NCBI GenBank assembly: GCA_031963415.1
Contig: JASSUI010000001.1
Location: 62,001-126,000, forward strand
Direction of reading: 5' to 3'
Source of the DNA: JASSUD01 sp031963415
GTDB lineage: Bacteria; Pseudomonadota; Gammaproteobacteria; Burkholderiales; Burkholderiaceae
Length of the DNA stretch: 64,000 nt
Shown here piece after piece: positions 10,301 to 18,009 of this stretch. The position numbers and the translations under genes are program-made. Positions within the stretch are counted from its first letter, which is position 1; the number at the start of each line of letters is the position of its first letter. The notes beneath the pieces were generated by a model. That model searched no databases. It was not told the DNA's origin and was given only the letters and a program-made list of their open reading frames with translations.

Positions 10301-11924
10301 CCTTGAGGCTTTCCCAGAGCCCTTATTACTCACTTTCCTAGATCTGTTTGAAGAGAGGGTGAAAATTATGTCAGCCATAGTCTTCCGCCCTGTTTTATCT
10401 GAGGCTGTCATATCGATCTTGATTAATTTGCTACAGCATGAAAATAAGCAGATCAGAGAGCGGGCAGGAGCGATATTAGAGAAGCAGAAACGGCTTTCGG
10501 ATAGTACGATCTCCACTTTGAGCATGTGGCTAAAGCATGAAAATAAGGAGATCAGAGAGTGGGCAACTGTGATATTACTCCGCCAGCAAACACTCTCGGA
10601 TAGCACGATCTCCGCCTTGATTATGCTGCTACAGCATGAAAATGAGCAGATCAGAGACGGAGCAGTCGAAATATTAATTGATCAGCAAACGCTATCTGGT
10701 CGTGCAATTTCTGACCTGATCACACTACTTCAACATGAAAATAAACAGATCATACTATGGGCAGCCATAATATTATCCGGACAAAAAACGCTATCTGATC
10801 GTGCAATTTCTGACCTGATCATACTACTTCAACATGAAAATAAGCAAGCCAGAAAATGGGCAACCGGAATATTAGGTAACCAGCAAACGCTGTCTGATCA
10901 GGCAGTTTCCGACTTAATTGATCTGCTACAGCATGAAAATGAACAGATCATAGAATTGGCAGCTAGAATATTAGTTAATCAGCAAACGCTGTCTGATCAG
11001 GCAGTTTCTGACTTAATTAATCTGCTTAAGCATGAAAATGAACAGATCATAGAATTGGCAGCTAGAATATTAGTTAATCAGCAAACGCTGTCTGATCAGG
11101 CAATTTCTGACCTGATCACACTACTTCAACATGAAAATGAACAGATCATAGAATGGGCGGCTGGAATATTAGTTAATCAGCAAACGCTGTCTGATCAGGC
11201 AGCTTCTTACCTGACCACTATGCTCAACCATGAAAATGCGTGGGTTAGAGGGGTAGCAAGCCGCATGCTAAATCAGCAAAAAAAACGATCTGATGCCATT
11301 CAGCCGCTCTCGCACGCTACGCGGCAGGAGGAAAATAAAGTCATCATCAGCTCGGTAACAGAGTCCACGAACGCACCAGAAGTACTATCTGATCAATCTA
11401 TGTCAAGCTTAATAGCTGCACTAGAAAATGAAAACAAAAAAGTCAGACAAGCGGCAGCTGACATATTAATTAAACAAGAAACACTACCCGATGAAATCAT
11501 CTCAGCTTTGATAGTTTTGCTACGCCATAAGAATGAAACAGTCAAAGAAGCAGCCGTTTCGGTGCTAGGCCAGCGCAAGGCGCTGCCCGAGAGAACTATT
11601 TCTGATTTGATCACCGCTACTCAAGATGCTAACCACGCTTTTAAGCTTGCAGCTGCCAAAGTATTAAGTTTTCATCTGGATTTACTGTATCCCCTGCTAC
11701 CAAATTTAGCATCTAATCAGATTGAGGCCCTCTATAGTCTCGTTTTTCTTGCACCCAAACGACAAATTTCGGCGCTTTTTATTCAAAGCGACCACCTCTA
11801 TTTTTATACCGCGGGAAACCTCAACACAGTTCCTTTAGAAAGCGATCAAGCGGATAAAATGACCCAAGCTTTTATAGCCGTGCAGAGTCGCACACAGCTT
11901 AGCACGCAGCAAAGGGAAGAATAA
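7380..11924 (+). CDS. Prophage-borne STAND protein: TIR-like / NACHT ATPase / 33-residue HEAT repeats
   Basis: A 1,514-residue protein. Residues 1-135 are poorly conserved and rich in charged residues. Residues about 140-330 form a SEFIR/TIR-like domain: SLFLVYAHHN, a VVVCCSE strand, and HHVLTEMAFL with E283 where the catalytic Glu of NAD-cleaving TIRs would be. The NACHT ATPase has Walker A GRAGIGKTT (524-532), Walker B FILDGLDEV (about 601-609), a sensor-like ITSRPTG, and HLTFQEFFAAK near 850. From residue 1,003 the protein is HEAT-type repeats of exactly 33 residues. It is a paralogue of the protein at 1-4449. As a single gene at the edge of a prophage, transcribed toward the oppositely oriented lysis genes, it looks like cargo. 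By analogy with Avs and NLR-like NTPases a superinfection-defence role is plausible; a role toward a eukaryotic host is the alternative. Confidence 0.85.
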   Translation: MNAIDSLIKGGSTLSSTRYPDLKTLDENENKEHKQSSDQTGSAIEKLDAPLKANLSASEHAKAQTSLEEIASTYGGISQVQKESKTTYQALIAPILSFFTSSTSMGARQVLSIREKSEMVDRFFEKMLCVLASLEVPNQPSLFLVYAHHNFAYGQAKAEVAKYLISKLSQLRVQLYSDQTPMAQPFSVWRPNPRKDGQLEDILTSQLCLLPTQLRSEVKPVDKVVVCCSEVLANYLDWPAYADFCLALQQAYLVDAREKGDSNIRRVVNTFCKQDGFHHVLTEMAFLHIRAEELGDQHGIIPVELTDKSYRPCLAKFIDDTTVRISDFRRFEQQAQAEQAVSTNQGRHAVIFKLIERLFITSDKALTALDKFWNEYSNFVEKLKQQSAVPSALEYFDHVEATLNEVQTALDQQPSRQRDLSLSDLRQALAQHYYHSNLSIQRVSGEIASLEDCYINLAIVEQHAQLEKEKEILKQQAAAVTRLPRNEDLQDADYSKLITLEHLFDAQKLRDGSVGFPKRILIQGRAGIGKTTLCKKLVYDYQHQASWKNYFACVLWIPLRHLKTFQCYSLEKLLSKHYFASQISAKALAQAFHPYRDKTLFILDGLDEVVGEFEDGRPLGSFLKELLNQKHVVITSRPTGVDPQRLSQLDLALETVGFTLDNVQTYIQTFVSKVNQAAIQQFIKQTPLIQKLVNIPIQLDALCYSWDSLPVPTRKQEAITVTALYQAMVEKLWHKDGSRLEKKTQDGTLLSLNDIRGLSLNQIEEQLIAAENEYLSYLAFQGLQDKRIEFDLTYLNTLTDALNKTRVKAEKLPLLLNRDLKQTSFLHTLDAHLHEQRRTYHFLHLTFQEFFAAKFIVRHLQAYAESTNNTGLTLQEDQLHAFIASHKYNRRYEIVWWMVAGLLKGQTLTQFFGQLEAAPRDLIGLRHQGVMTRCLSEARSQLNVQYIARLEDELRQWVHFETASENCQASVLVALEAFPEPLLLTFLDLFEERVKIMSAIVFRPVLSEAVISILINLLQHENKQIRERAGAILEKQKRLSDSTISTLSMWLKHENKEIREWATVILLRQQTLSDSTISALIMLLQHENEQIRDGAVEILIDQQTLSGRAISDLITLLQHENKQIILWAAIILSGQKTLSDRAISDLIILLQHENKQARKWATGILGNQQTLSDQAVSDLIDLLQHENEQIIELAARILVNQQTLSDQAVSDLINLLKHENEQIIELAARILVNQQTLSDQAISDLITLLQHENEQIIEWAAGILVNQQTLSDQAASYLTTMLNHENAWVRGVASRMLNQQKKRSDAIQPLSHATRQEENKVIISSVTESTNAPEVLSDQSMSSLIAALENENKKVRQAAADILIKQETLPDEIISALIVLLRHKNETVKEAAVSVLGQRKALPERTISDLITATQDANHAFKLAAAKVLSFHLDLLYPLLPNLASNQIEALYSLVFLAPKRQISALFIQSDHLYFYTAGNLNTVPLESDQADKMTQAFIAVQSRTQLSTQQREE
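10386..11276 (+). repeat. Nine tandem 99-bp units encoding HEAT-type repeats
   Basis: The marker cagcaaacgc and its variants recur at 10485, 10584, 10683, 10782, 10881, 10980, 11079 and 11178, exactly 99 bp apart. Units at 10881-11178 are almost identical, with cores such as LSDQAVSDLI and ILVNQQT. Residue differences between units gather at one helix (IIELAARIL, IILWAAIIL, ARKWATGIL). After an irregular spacer three more diverged units occupy roughly 11380-11670. Confidence 0.93.
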
Positions 11925-12002
11925 GAGAGCACTTAATTCAAAGCACGTTTGACGATGGCCTTGAATTGCTCCTTCAGAGGCAAATAAATTTAGTGGCCTA
12001 TC

Positions 12003-12542
12003 TCAATACTGATCTTCCATCTCCTGCAACCGCCGATAAAATATTCTCCACCCTAACGCCTGCTCCCGCCACTGTCGACATACTCCGGCGTTAAAGGCAC
12101 TGACTTCTCCAAGCTCAGTAAGCGAAAGGCTGGCGGGTTCTCGGTCAAACTCAGTGGCGGATCCGGCAGATTCGCCCGTAAAGGCGGCGTTGTACACGCG
12201 CACGAAGCCAACATTAACGCCAAAGCGGGAAGCATCTTGTTCAGTAACATAAACAGGCACCTCTCTAATAATCGTCTCGCCTTTTTCTTTGACCACTTTG
12301 ATACGGTCTCGATACTGCACTTCTACTTTTGTCACGACCTTAGCTTGTGCTTCAGTTAGCTGCGCTTGCGCTGTCGCTACTTGAGCTTGATAAGTGGCAA
12401 GCGCTGCTTCAGCATGAGCCAGTTTGCCGCTATAGCGCATTGCTTGGAATTGCCACGCAGCAGTACCGAAAGTTAGAGGGATCAACAGGGCAGTAACTGT
12501 AAATCTTGACCCACAGATAAGGCGAATTAGCCAACCGATCAT
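12003..12542 (-). CDS. Rz-like inner-membrane spanin subunit
   Basis: A 179-residue protein with one N-terminal membrane helix (TVTALLIPLTFGTAAWQF) and then a long coiled-coil-like segment rich in Ala, Gln and Glu, the layout of i-spanins. The i-spanin pairs with the outer-membrane lipoprotein encoded inside this gene to fuse inner and outer membranes at the last step of lysis. It overlaps the lysozyme gene by 4 bp and ends the leftward late transcript. It is convergent with the NACHT gene, 78 bp away. Confidence 0.8.
   Translation of the reverse strand: MIGWLIRLICGSRFTVTALLIPLTFGTAAWQFQAMRYSGKLAHAEAALATYQAQVATAQAQLTEAQAKVVTKVEVQYRDRIKVVKEKGETIIREVPVYVTEQDASRFGVNVGFVRVYNAAFTGESAGSATEFDREPASLSLTELGEVSAFNAGVCRQWREQALGWRIFYRRLQEMEDQY
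12053..12250 (-). CDS. Rz1-like outer-membrane spanin lipoprotein nested in Rz
   Basis: A 65-residue protein in another frame wholly inside the Rz gene. It starts MLLNKMLPALALMLASC, a lipoprotein signal peptide with lipobox LASC and Cys17 as the lipidation site. The mature part is proline-rich (TTPPLRANLPDPPLS). Nested Rz1 genes of this kind are known from lambda and many phages. Its position inside a matching i-spanin makes the call strong despite its size. Confidence 0.85.
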   Translation of the reverse strand: MLLNKMLPALALMLASCACTTPPLRANLPDPPLSLTENPPAFRLLSLEKSVPLTPEYVDSGGSRR

Positions 12543-12964
12543 GCTTGCCCTAGTTTCATCATATTTACTAAGCGCACCAAACGTCGCTTCACTTGATTAG
12601 CCCATTTTGAGGCTAACATCTCTATCGCCGCTGCTTCATACTGACCACTTTGAATAAATTGGAGTGTGCGCTTAAATTCAAGTAACTTTGTAATGTCCAG
12701 ATTAAAGCCCATATTCATCAGAACACGCTGACGCGCAGCATCTAATTCACGCCACCACGGAAGCTGTTGATCGAGTTCTCGCTTCACACGACTAATATCA
12801 TTCATCAGCAAATAGCCGTTTTCATCGAGACTAATCCCCACCTCATCTAGATTTCGCCCTGTGCCAATCGTTAGCTTACCCACTGAGTCTAGATAAGGCT
12901 TAAGCAGCACGTTTTCATCGCGCTTTAGTTCGGCGATAAGCAATTTGATTTGCTGATCATTCAT
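12539..12964 (-). CDS. Phage lysozyme (T4-type, glycoside hydrolase 24)
   Basis: A 141-residue muramidase that cuts the peptidoglycan glycan backbone during lysis. The catalytic triad is visible as E17, D26 and T32 in RDENVLLKPYLDSVGKLTIG. The spacing equals E11/D20/T26 of T4 lysozyme. There is no signal peptide, so export depends on the holins encoded next to it. It overlaps Rz by 4 bp and the holin gene by 8 bp. Confidence 0.85.
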   Translation of the reverse strand: MNDQQIKLLIAELKRDENVLLKPYLDSVGKLTIGTGRNLDEVGISLDENGYLLMNDISRVKRELDQQLPWWRELDAARQRVLMNMGFNLDITKLLEFKRTLQFIQSGQYEAAAIEMLASKWANQVKRRLVRLVNMMKLGQA

Positions 12965-13241
12965 AACGCTTTCCTGAGTAAACTAGACAAGCAAGATCGC
13001 CTCGTACACGCCATATCACGAGAAATAAGGCAAATTTGAGTACCACTTCAGATAAATCAATCGGTCCTGCATATTGCCCCGTTATAGTGCGGATCACGGT
13101 TACACCGCAGGCCACAATGAGTCCATAAGAGAAAAGCGCCATACGCCAATTATGAGATTTTTCCTTATGCTGGTAAGTGAGTAGACGCAACGTAATGCCC
13201 AACGCAGCGAGCATATTCAGCATCAAAAGCAACTCATTCAT
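12957..13241 (-). CDS. Putative holin, three membrane helices
   Basis: A 94-residue, strongly hydrophobic protein with about three transmembrane segments (ELLLMLNMLAALGITLRLL, ALFSYGLIVACGVTVI, VVLKFALFLVIW) and a positively charged end. Size, topology and position directly upstream of the lysozyme fit a phage holin that opens the inner membrane. Start and stop overlap the neighbours by 4-8 bp. It could instead be the antiholin of the adjacent membrane protein. Confidence 0.65.
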   Translation of the reverse strand: MNELLLMLNMLAALGITLRLLTYQHKEKSHNWRMALFSYGLIVACGVTVIRTITGQYAGPIDLSEVVLKFALFLVIWRVRGDLACLVYSGKRYE

Positions 13242-13603
13242 TTAGATTGCCTCCAGCGCTTAAGCCATTCGAGTAAATCCAATTTATTAAGCGCATCTAA
13301 GCCTTTATGGGTAACTGTGATCACCGCGGCTGAGGCAATAAAAGCTGAAATACCGTGCTCATGAATAGGCAACCACTGGATTAACTCTGGCGCCGCTAAA
13401 TAGCCCGTAACCATCGACAATGCAAAGTAACTCATACGCAGTGCAGCCCGTAACAACGGCGCATGCAGCACAAATACTGCTGCACCGGCAAACGCGCCCA
13501 CTAACGCATTACCATCCATCCCAGGCAGCAAGCTAGCTAAGCTCACACCGCAAGCCAACGCTAGGCTGGTTGCCATTGAGCTAGAAGAAAGGGGTTCGGC
13601 CAT
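13238..13603 (-). CDS. Second holin-like membrane protein
   Basis: A 121-residue protein with an N-terminal hydrophobic region (LALACGVSLASLLPG), two or three further helices (ALVGAFAGAAVFVL, ISAFIASAAVITV) and a short basic tail. Such Ala/Gly-rich putative holins are common beside lysozyme genes in Burkholderia phages. It is in the same overlapping cluster as the first holin. Whether it acts as holin or as antiholin cannot be told. Confidence 0.6.
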   Translation of the reverse strand: MAEPLSSSSMATSLALACGVSLASLLPGMDGNALVGAFAGAAVFVLHAPLLRAALRMSYFALSMVTGYLAAPELIQWLPIHEHGISAFIASAAVITVTHKGLDALNKLDLLEWLKRWRQSK

Positions 13604-13629
13604 TTCTTAGTCCCTCGATCAATTTCGAC

Positions 13630-14163
13630 TTAACCACGCCGCTTAAAAGGATTAATTGAACAACAAAGCGGTACGCGCCATTGCGGCCCCCACGGTGTTT
13701 TTCTCCAGCTTCGACCTTCCCAATAATTCCAGGCTTTCCAACCCAACTTGAGCATGCCTAAACGACCGTGGTAATAAACGTTAAACCCATTGCCAACCGC
13801 AATAAACAACACCAGCTGGGATGATTCGACGTAACGAATCACACGCCACTCTTTAGCTAAAAAAGGCAAGCCAAATAGCCAATAATCAAAGCCATAAACA
13901 GGATTACGATAAAGCCAATAGACGCGCGCGAGGTAGCGTTTAAACGGTGACGCTCCCCATGATGGGGCAAGATAGCCACCTTCCCACGCCTCATTAAGTG
14001 AAGCATCGAAGGAGTGAAACCATTTAAGCCAACAGGGTAGATTGCCGTGCGCATCGGCGAATAACGGTGCCCACCAGTTCACGCCAAGCATCGCTAATGC
14101 AGTAAAGAATAAGGAGAGGAGCGCCAGTAATGGATACAGCGCAAGAGAAAGATAAAAAGTCAT
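13630..14163 (-). CDS. DUF7338-like phage membrane protein
   Basis: A 177-residue protein with an N-terminal membrane helix (LALYPLLALLSLFFTALAML), followed by an aromatic-rich soluble part (PVYGFDYWLFGLPF, RLGMLKLGWKAWNYWEG). Proteins of this kind sit between tail-fibre and lysis genes in many proteobacterial prophages and have no established role. Its start overlaps the stop of the fibre-assembly gene by 4 bp. Confidence 0.55.
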   Translation of the reverse strand: MTFYLSLALYPLLALLSLFFTALAMLGVNWWAPLFADAHGNLPCWLKWFHSFDASLNEAWEGGYLAPSWGASPFKRYLARVYWLYRNPVYGFDYWLFGLPFLAKEWRVIRYVESSQLVLFIAVGNGFNVYYHGRLGMLKLGWKAWNYWEGRSWRKTPWGPQWRVPLCCSINPFKRRG

Positions 14164-14756
14164 ACATGCTCCATGACAGAGGCCAATGCTAGGGTTAAAC
14201 GACTCTTAAAATCTTGTTCACACGTTTCTATCTCTGCTTGAGAGCTGGCTTGGTTAATCGTTTGGGCCGCGCGATGCTTTAATCCTTGCGTGATACCTAT
14301 GATCTGCATCAGACGTGCACCTTTATTTAAGACGTCGGTGCAAAAACTTTCCAAGCTCTCATTAAGCGCGCATGCTTCAATTTCTCTTTCAAAAGCGGTT
14401 TGCTCATCTTGTGTGGCTGTACCTGCTTGTATCGCTAGCGCGGTGCGGTATTGATATAAACAAATCATGATCTCGCTCTCATCAGATGCACCTATGGCTT
14501 GTTGAAGTTGGGAGCGGGTCATATCAGTTAAGCGAGCAAGCGCTGCTTCTTTTGCTAACGCTAGCATTTGATTTTGAGTTGGGAAAACGGCTTGCGGATA
14601 GCCCTCTGCATTAGCCTCAATCTGCGCGCCTTGTGCGTTATCCTTAAGCAAGGCTTGATGCGTTTGTGTACTGATTTCTATCGCATCATGCGGTAGCGTT
14701 TTATGTAGGTGGCTATCGTAAAATCCGCCGGTTCTTGCTGAGTAATACAACGTCAT
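14160..14756 (-). CDS. Tail-fibre assembly protein
   Basis: A 198-residue protein starting TLYYSARTGGFYD, the usual opening of tail-fibre assembly chaperones, with a glutamine-rich helical middle and end. It lies immediately downstream of the tail-fibre gene, as these chaperones do, and would help fold or trimerise the fibre without being in the virion. The C-terminal half has little recognisable similarity. Confidence 0.65.
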   Translation of the reverse strand: MTLYYSARTGGFYDSHLHKTLPHDAIEISTQTHQALLKDNAQGAQIEANAEGYPQAVFPTQNQMLALAKEAALARLTDMTRSQLQQAIGASDESEIMICLYQYRTALAIQAGTATQDEQTAFEREIEACALNESLESFCTDVLNKGARLMQIIGITQGLKHRAAQTINQASSQAEIETCEQDFKSRLTLALASVMEHV

Positions 14757-14772
14757 CGATTGGTCTCCTTCT

Positions 14773-15813
14773 TTAACAACCCAATGCGATCCAAAAACAG
14801 GGGACAGAAACCCTGCCAGTAGCGCCGAAAGCTATATATAGGTTGAAATTTCCGTTATCTTGAGGCTTCACATTAACCGTCTCCTCCCAATGTTTTTCGC
14901 CATCAGCGCCCGTGGCAACAATTGAGAACACAGCTTCAGGGAAAGTAATCGGGAACTTAATCATCGTCCCACGAGGATTAGGCTTTTCGATATATCCCCA
15001 TTGGATAATCAAACCGTTAGGCAGTGCTTGATAGCCATTACCTCTTTCGGGAAATAATTTTTCATCTCGTTTCCAATAGCGCTCATCACCTTGTTCAGGT
15101 GTCAGGTAACGGTTATCTGCGTCTTTTGGCTTGAGGTAGTGTTTATCCGCATAATCAATGCTTACATAATTAGCAAGCTGATTATCGAAGACGAAATTTC
15201 CCTGATCGGTATTGTCTACCGTTGCCTTGAGCTTGCCTTGTTTAGACCAGCCAATTTTGACAGCATTCGATTTTTGATCAATGCCCGTTCCTTGTTGAAC
15301 GGGCGTATAGCCTAGAGTGGGTTGTTTATTAGCCGTGGCTTGGGCAACGCGTAACGGCGTCATGACGGTGCCATTATCGGTGCCAGCAAGCGCCTGCTCT
15401 TGAGAAGCTACCGTTGATACGACAATGGCCCACTTTGTCGTATCACTCGGCACAGCAGTGTTGTTATCGACAAGGGATTCGTATACCTCCCAAGGAGCTG
15501 CTTTGTTTGCCTGGTAGCGCACGCGTGTGCGTTTTGCATAAGGGTAAGCTTTACCTCCGTTATCCGGCTCCGTAATCCATTCAGGGATTCCAAACATCTG
15601 ATATTGCTGCAACGCCTCGGTAATGTCGTGAAGCAGTGCATTGTGTTTGTTGCGCTCAATGGGCTTGGCGAGCGGGTCAGTTGCTTGGTCGCGCTGATAG
15701 TCGTACCCATAGCCTTGCTCATAGCTGACATCGCCGGTAGCTTGTGTATCGTTTGGTACTTTTTCACGGTCGCCTGCCGTAGCAAATGGTTTGATGAAAA
15801 GTCTTTGTTGCAT
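14773..15813 (-). CDS. Tail fibre / receptor-binding protein
   Basis: A 346-residue protein. The N-terminus (MQQRLFIKPFATAGDREKVP) resembles the virion-attachment end of Burkholderia phage fibres. The middle has fibre-type motifs (QEQALAGTDNGTVMTPLRV, then YLTPEQGDERYW). The C-terminus GLIIQWGY followed by FPEAVFSIVATG is the gp53-like fibre tip that contacts the receptor. It would determine host range. It sits at the distal end of the baseplate genes. Confidence 0.8.
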   Translation of the reverse strand: MQQRLFIKPFATAGDREKVPNDTQATGDVSYEQGYGYDYQRDQATDPLAKPIERNKHNALLHDITEALQQYQMFGIPEWITEPDNGGKAYPYAKRTRVRYQANKAAPWEVYESLVDNNTAVPSDTTKWAIVVSTVASQEQALAGTDNGTVMTPLRVAQATANKQPTLGYTPVQQGTGIDQKSNAVKIGWSKQGKLKATVDNTDQGNFVFDNQLANYVSIDYADKHYLKPKDADNRYLTPEQGDERYWKRDEKLFPERGNGYQALPNGLIIQWGYIEKPNPRGTMIKFPITFPEAVFSIVATGADGEKHWEETVNVKPQDNGNFNLYIAFGATGRVSVPCFWIALGC

Positions 15814-15816
15814 GCG

Positions 15817-16473
15817 TCACTCCGCAAATGTTCCGTGAGTAAAATTTTTGTAATGCTCGCTGAAGCCAAAAGAGGGTCGTGTCACAACGCGACGCCGCAC
15901 CCCTACTCCCCCCGGGCGTGGCAATAGATCGTAGCTATCTAGTACGAAAATTAGACTTGGACTGGGCTGATAAGAAAAAACATAGATGACATATGACATG
16001 TCGTTAGAGTCGAGCACATAAACTTGGCCTTGCTCACCTAATAGCATTTTCATAAAGCGGTTGATTTCGGGAATCGTGCCGCGTGAAACGAGCTGGAAGT
16101 AGCGCAGTCGCAATACAACTCTCTTCTGCTCAAGAGTCAGTTTCACCGTTGAGGATGATTTGCTGCCAAAGCTTCCATGCCCGAAATTCTGATTAGAGGT
16201 TCCAAATCCAAATACTGGCGCTCCTGGCTTGGTCGGATTGACTGTGACGCTTAACGGTACGCCAAGTAATATTGCCCAGACTGACAGCCCAAAATCATTG
16301 GCAGTACGCAAGTCAAAAACATCCTGCACCCATTTTTTCCAGAAATCGGTATGGTTTTGCTCATACCAAGCTTGCTTACGCTCAAGCAACCCCCGCAGCT
16401 TATCGGCGTCGTTGTATTGCCAGAGCAGCGCTTGCAAAAGATCGATTGAGAAATCGAAAGATTGAATTTTCAT
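15817..16473 (-). CDS. DUF2612-type baseplate/tail protein
   Basis: A 218-residue protein when started at the ATG that overlaps the end of the baseplate J gene (ATGA); a longer start is possible. WAILLGVPLSV and KRVVLRLRYFQLVSRGTIP match the DUF2612 family, a tail protein placed between baseplate J and the fibre, comparable in place to P2 gpI. The C-terminus GFSEHYKNFTHGTFAE is unusually glycine/phenylalanine-rich. Confidence 0.75.
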   Translation of the reverse strand: MKIQSFDFSIDLLQALLWQYNDADKLRGLLERKQAWYEQNHTDFWKKWVQDVFDLRTANDFGLSVWAILLGVPLSVTVNPTKPGAPVFGFGTSNQNFGHGSFGSKSSSTVKLTLEQKRVVLRLRYFQLVSRGTIPEINRFMKMLLGEQGQVYVLDSNDMSYVIYVFSYQPSPSLIFVLDSYDLLPRPGGVGVRRRVVTRPSFGFSEHYKNFTHGTFAE

Positions 16474-17669
16474 AGCACGATCACTTGGATAGCCGAAGGT
16501 GTGATGAATGCTTTTTCCCAAATTTCGAGTGGAATTTCTGTCGTTACATAGTCAAGTGGCGCAAGGTTAGATATTTCCAAGCGCTGTACATAAATATCGG
16601 GCACATAGCGATTGACAGCGGCTGCCAGTTCGAATGGCGACACGCTAGTGCCAACCATAAAGCCAGCTTCATTCTCAAACTGGTTTTCTGCGTAAGCAAT
16701 GATTGCGTTGCGCACGGTAGTTTGTGGATCGGTTACCGAAGAACCTACGCGTACTATCACGCGTATTAAAAAATAGCGTGGCGTTGGGCGATCAAACAAA
16801 ATGGTGTATTTTTGTTCTGAAATGGAGTCGATGGTCTCGACGCTCACCGCACCATTCCAACCAGCACCGGCGCTCTTGTTTTTCAGTAACGCCTGGGCAA
16901 TATCAATGTCTGCCCCACCCTCAACACATACCCAAATTGAGTGGGGTTTCATCGATACGCCATCGATAATCCGTGCCACGCTTTCTGTGTTTTCTCTAAA
17001 TTGCAGACTCTTTACGCCATCTGTTGCATAAAGTGCAGATGTGATCGCCTCAGAAATTGAGATGCCTTGTAATGCTAGGGTGCGCTTGCGCTGCCTATTT
17101 AGGCTTGCATCAGATTGTTCGGGTTGCCCAAGCGTTGCGCTTTCGCTGTTATTGACAGTTTCCCAGCCGAGTACGCTATCGACGATATGCACAAGTGTGC
17201 TAGCAGGTGCTGTGATTGCCCCGTATTCAACTGAGCGAAAGTTGATTGTCCCCGTCCCATCTTGCGCTAATACCACGGTATCCGTAGTTTCAAATAAATC
17301 TCCTGCTTGGGTACGCGCCCGCCTACCTGGCGGGATAACTGTATGAGGAAGACCTGTCAGCTGAACATTGGCGATAGTCGAACGGGTAGCTTGTGCCCGT
17401 TCTAATCCAGTTAGTGCGCAGATTGCATCTAGAAATACGCCGCCTGCATGGTTGGGATTGATCTGATTAGCGAGAAGGGCATTGTTGCGAATGACAGCAT
17501 TACGCCCGAGCGTGTCAGCAGTAATGAGCACACCTTGTGGCGTCTCCGCATTCATGGATAGATCATTACCAAATACGCTACGCCATTCATCCTGCACTGT
17601 GTCCAGTACAGCAGATGTGTCTGGCACAATCACGCCTGTGCGCGTCAAATAGTCGTAGGTTTTAGCCAT
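16470..17669 (-). CDS. Baseplate J-like wedge protein
   Basis: A 399-residue protein started at MAKTYDYLTRTGVIVPD; the frame runs upstream but the internal ATG overlaps the stop of the previous gene by 8 bp. TGLERAQATRSTIANVQLTG and RRARTQAGDLFETTD are typical of the Mu gp47/P2 J family of baseplate wedge proteins, which hold the baseplate ring before contraction. The gene lies between a gp25-like protein and a DUF2612 protein, a classic order. Confidence 0.88.
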   Translation of the reverse strand: MAKTYDYLTRTGVIVPDTSAVLDTVQDEWRSVFGNDLSMNAETPQGVLITADTLGRNAVIRNNALLANQINPNHAGGVFLDAICALTGLERAQATRSTIANVQLTGLPHTVIPPGRRARTQAGDLFETTDTVVLAQDGTGTINFRSVEYGAITAPASTLVHIVDSVLGWETVNNSESATLGQPEQSDASLNRQRKRTLALQGISISEAITSALYATDGVKSLQFRENTESVARIIDGVSMKPHSIWVCVEGGADIDIAQALLKNKSAGAGWNGAVSVETIDSISEQKYTILFDRPTPRYFLIRVIVRVGSSVTDPQTTVRNAIIAYAENQFENEAGFMVGTSVSPFELAAAVNRYVPDIYVQRLEISNLAPLDYVTTEIPLEIWEKAFITPSAIQVIVL

Positions 17670-18009
17670 GATTGGTAAGTTCAGTTGTGCCGAAAATGGT
17701 TTGGATGGTTGCGCGATAGTGCAGCACACCATCTTTAAGATCAGCAGTAAAAGCGGTAACTTCGAGTACGCCAGCAATGGCACGTAATGTCTGGCGAGCA
17801 TAGGCTTCGCATTGCACCAAGTTTGTGTTGTGCCACACTGCATCCATTGTTGGCATACCGCGATCTAAGGCGAACACCATTTCTCCTAACTGTGCTTGCA
17901 TTGCGTGTTGACAGTTTTGTTTGATGGCTTCTAGGTCATGTGCAATAGCGAGCATGCCATTGCCATCGAGATAGAGATCGTTTTGCTGATTGGTTGCTAA
18001 GCTTTTCAA
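17662..18009 (-). CDS. gp25/W-like baseplate wedge protein
   Basis: A 115-residue protein with HDLEAIKQNCQHAMQAQLGE and FALDRGMPTMDAVW, resembling the small gp25/GPW wedge protein that starts sheath polymerisation. Size and place directly before baseplate J agree. Overlaps of 8 bp downstream and 4 bp upstream suggest translational coupling. Confidence 0.7.
   Translation of the reverse strand: MKSLATNQQNDLYLDGNGMLAIAHDLEAIKQNCQHAMQAQLGEMVFALDRGMPTMDAVWHNTNLVQCEAYARQTLRAIAGVLEVTAFTADLKDGVLHYRATIQTIFGTTELTNHG

Noticed and set aside
15408..15869. Overlapping leftward frame of 153 codons within the tail fibre
   Set aside because: It is out of phase with the fibre and has no family sense; a shadow frame.
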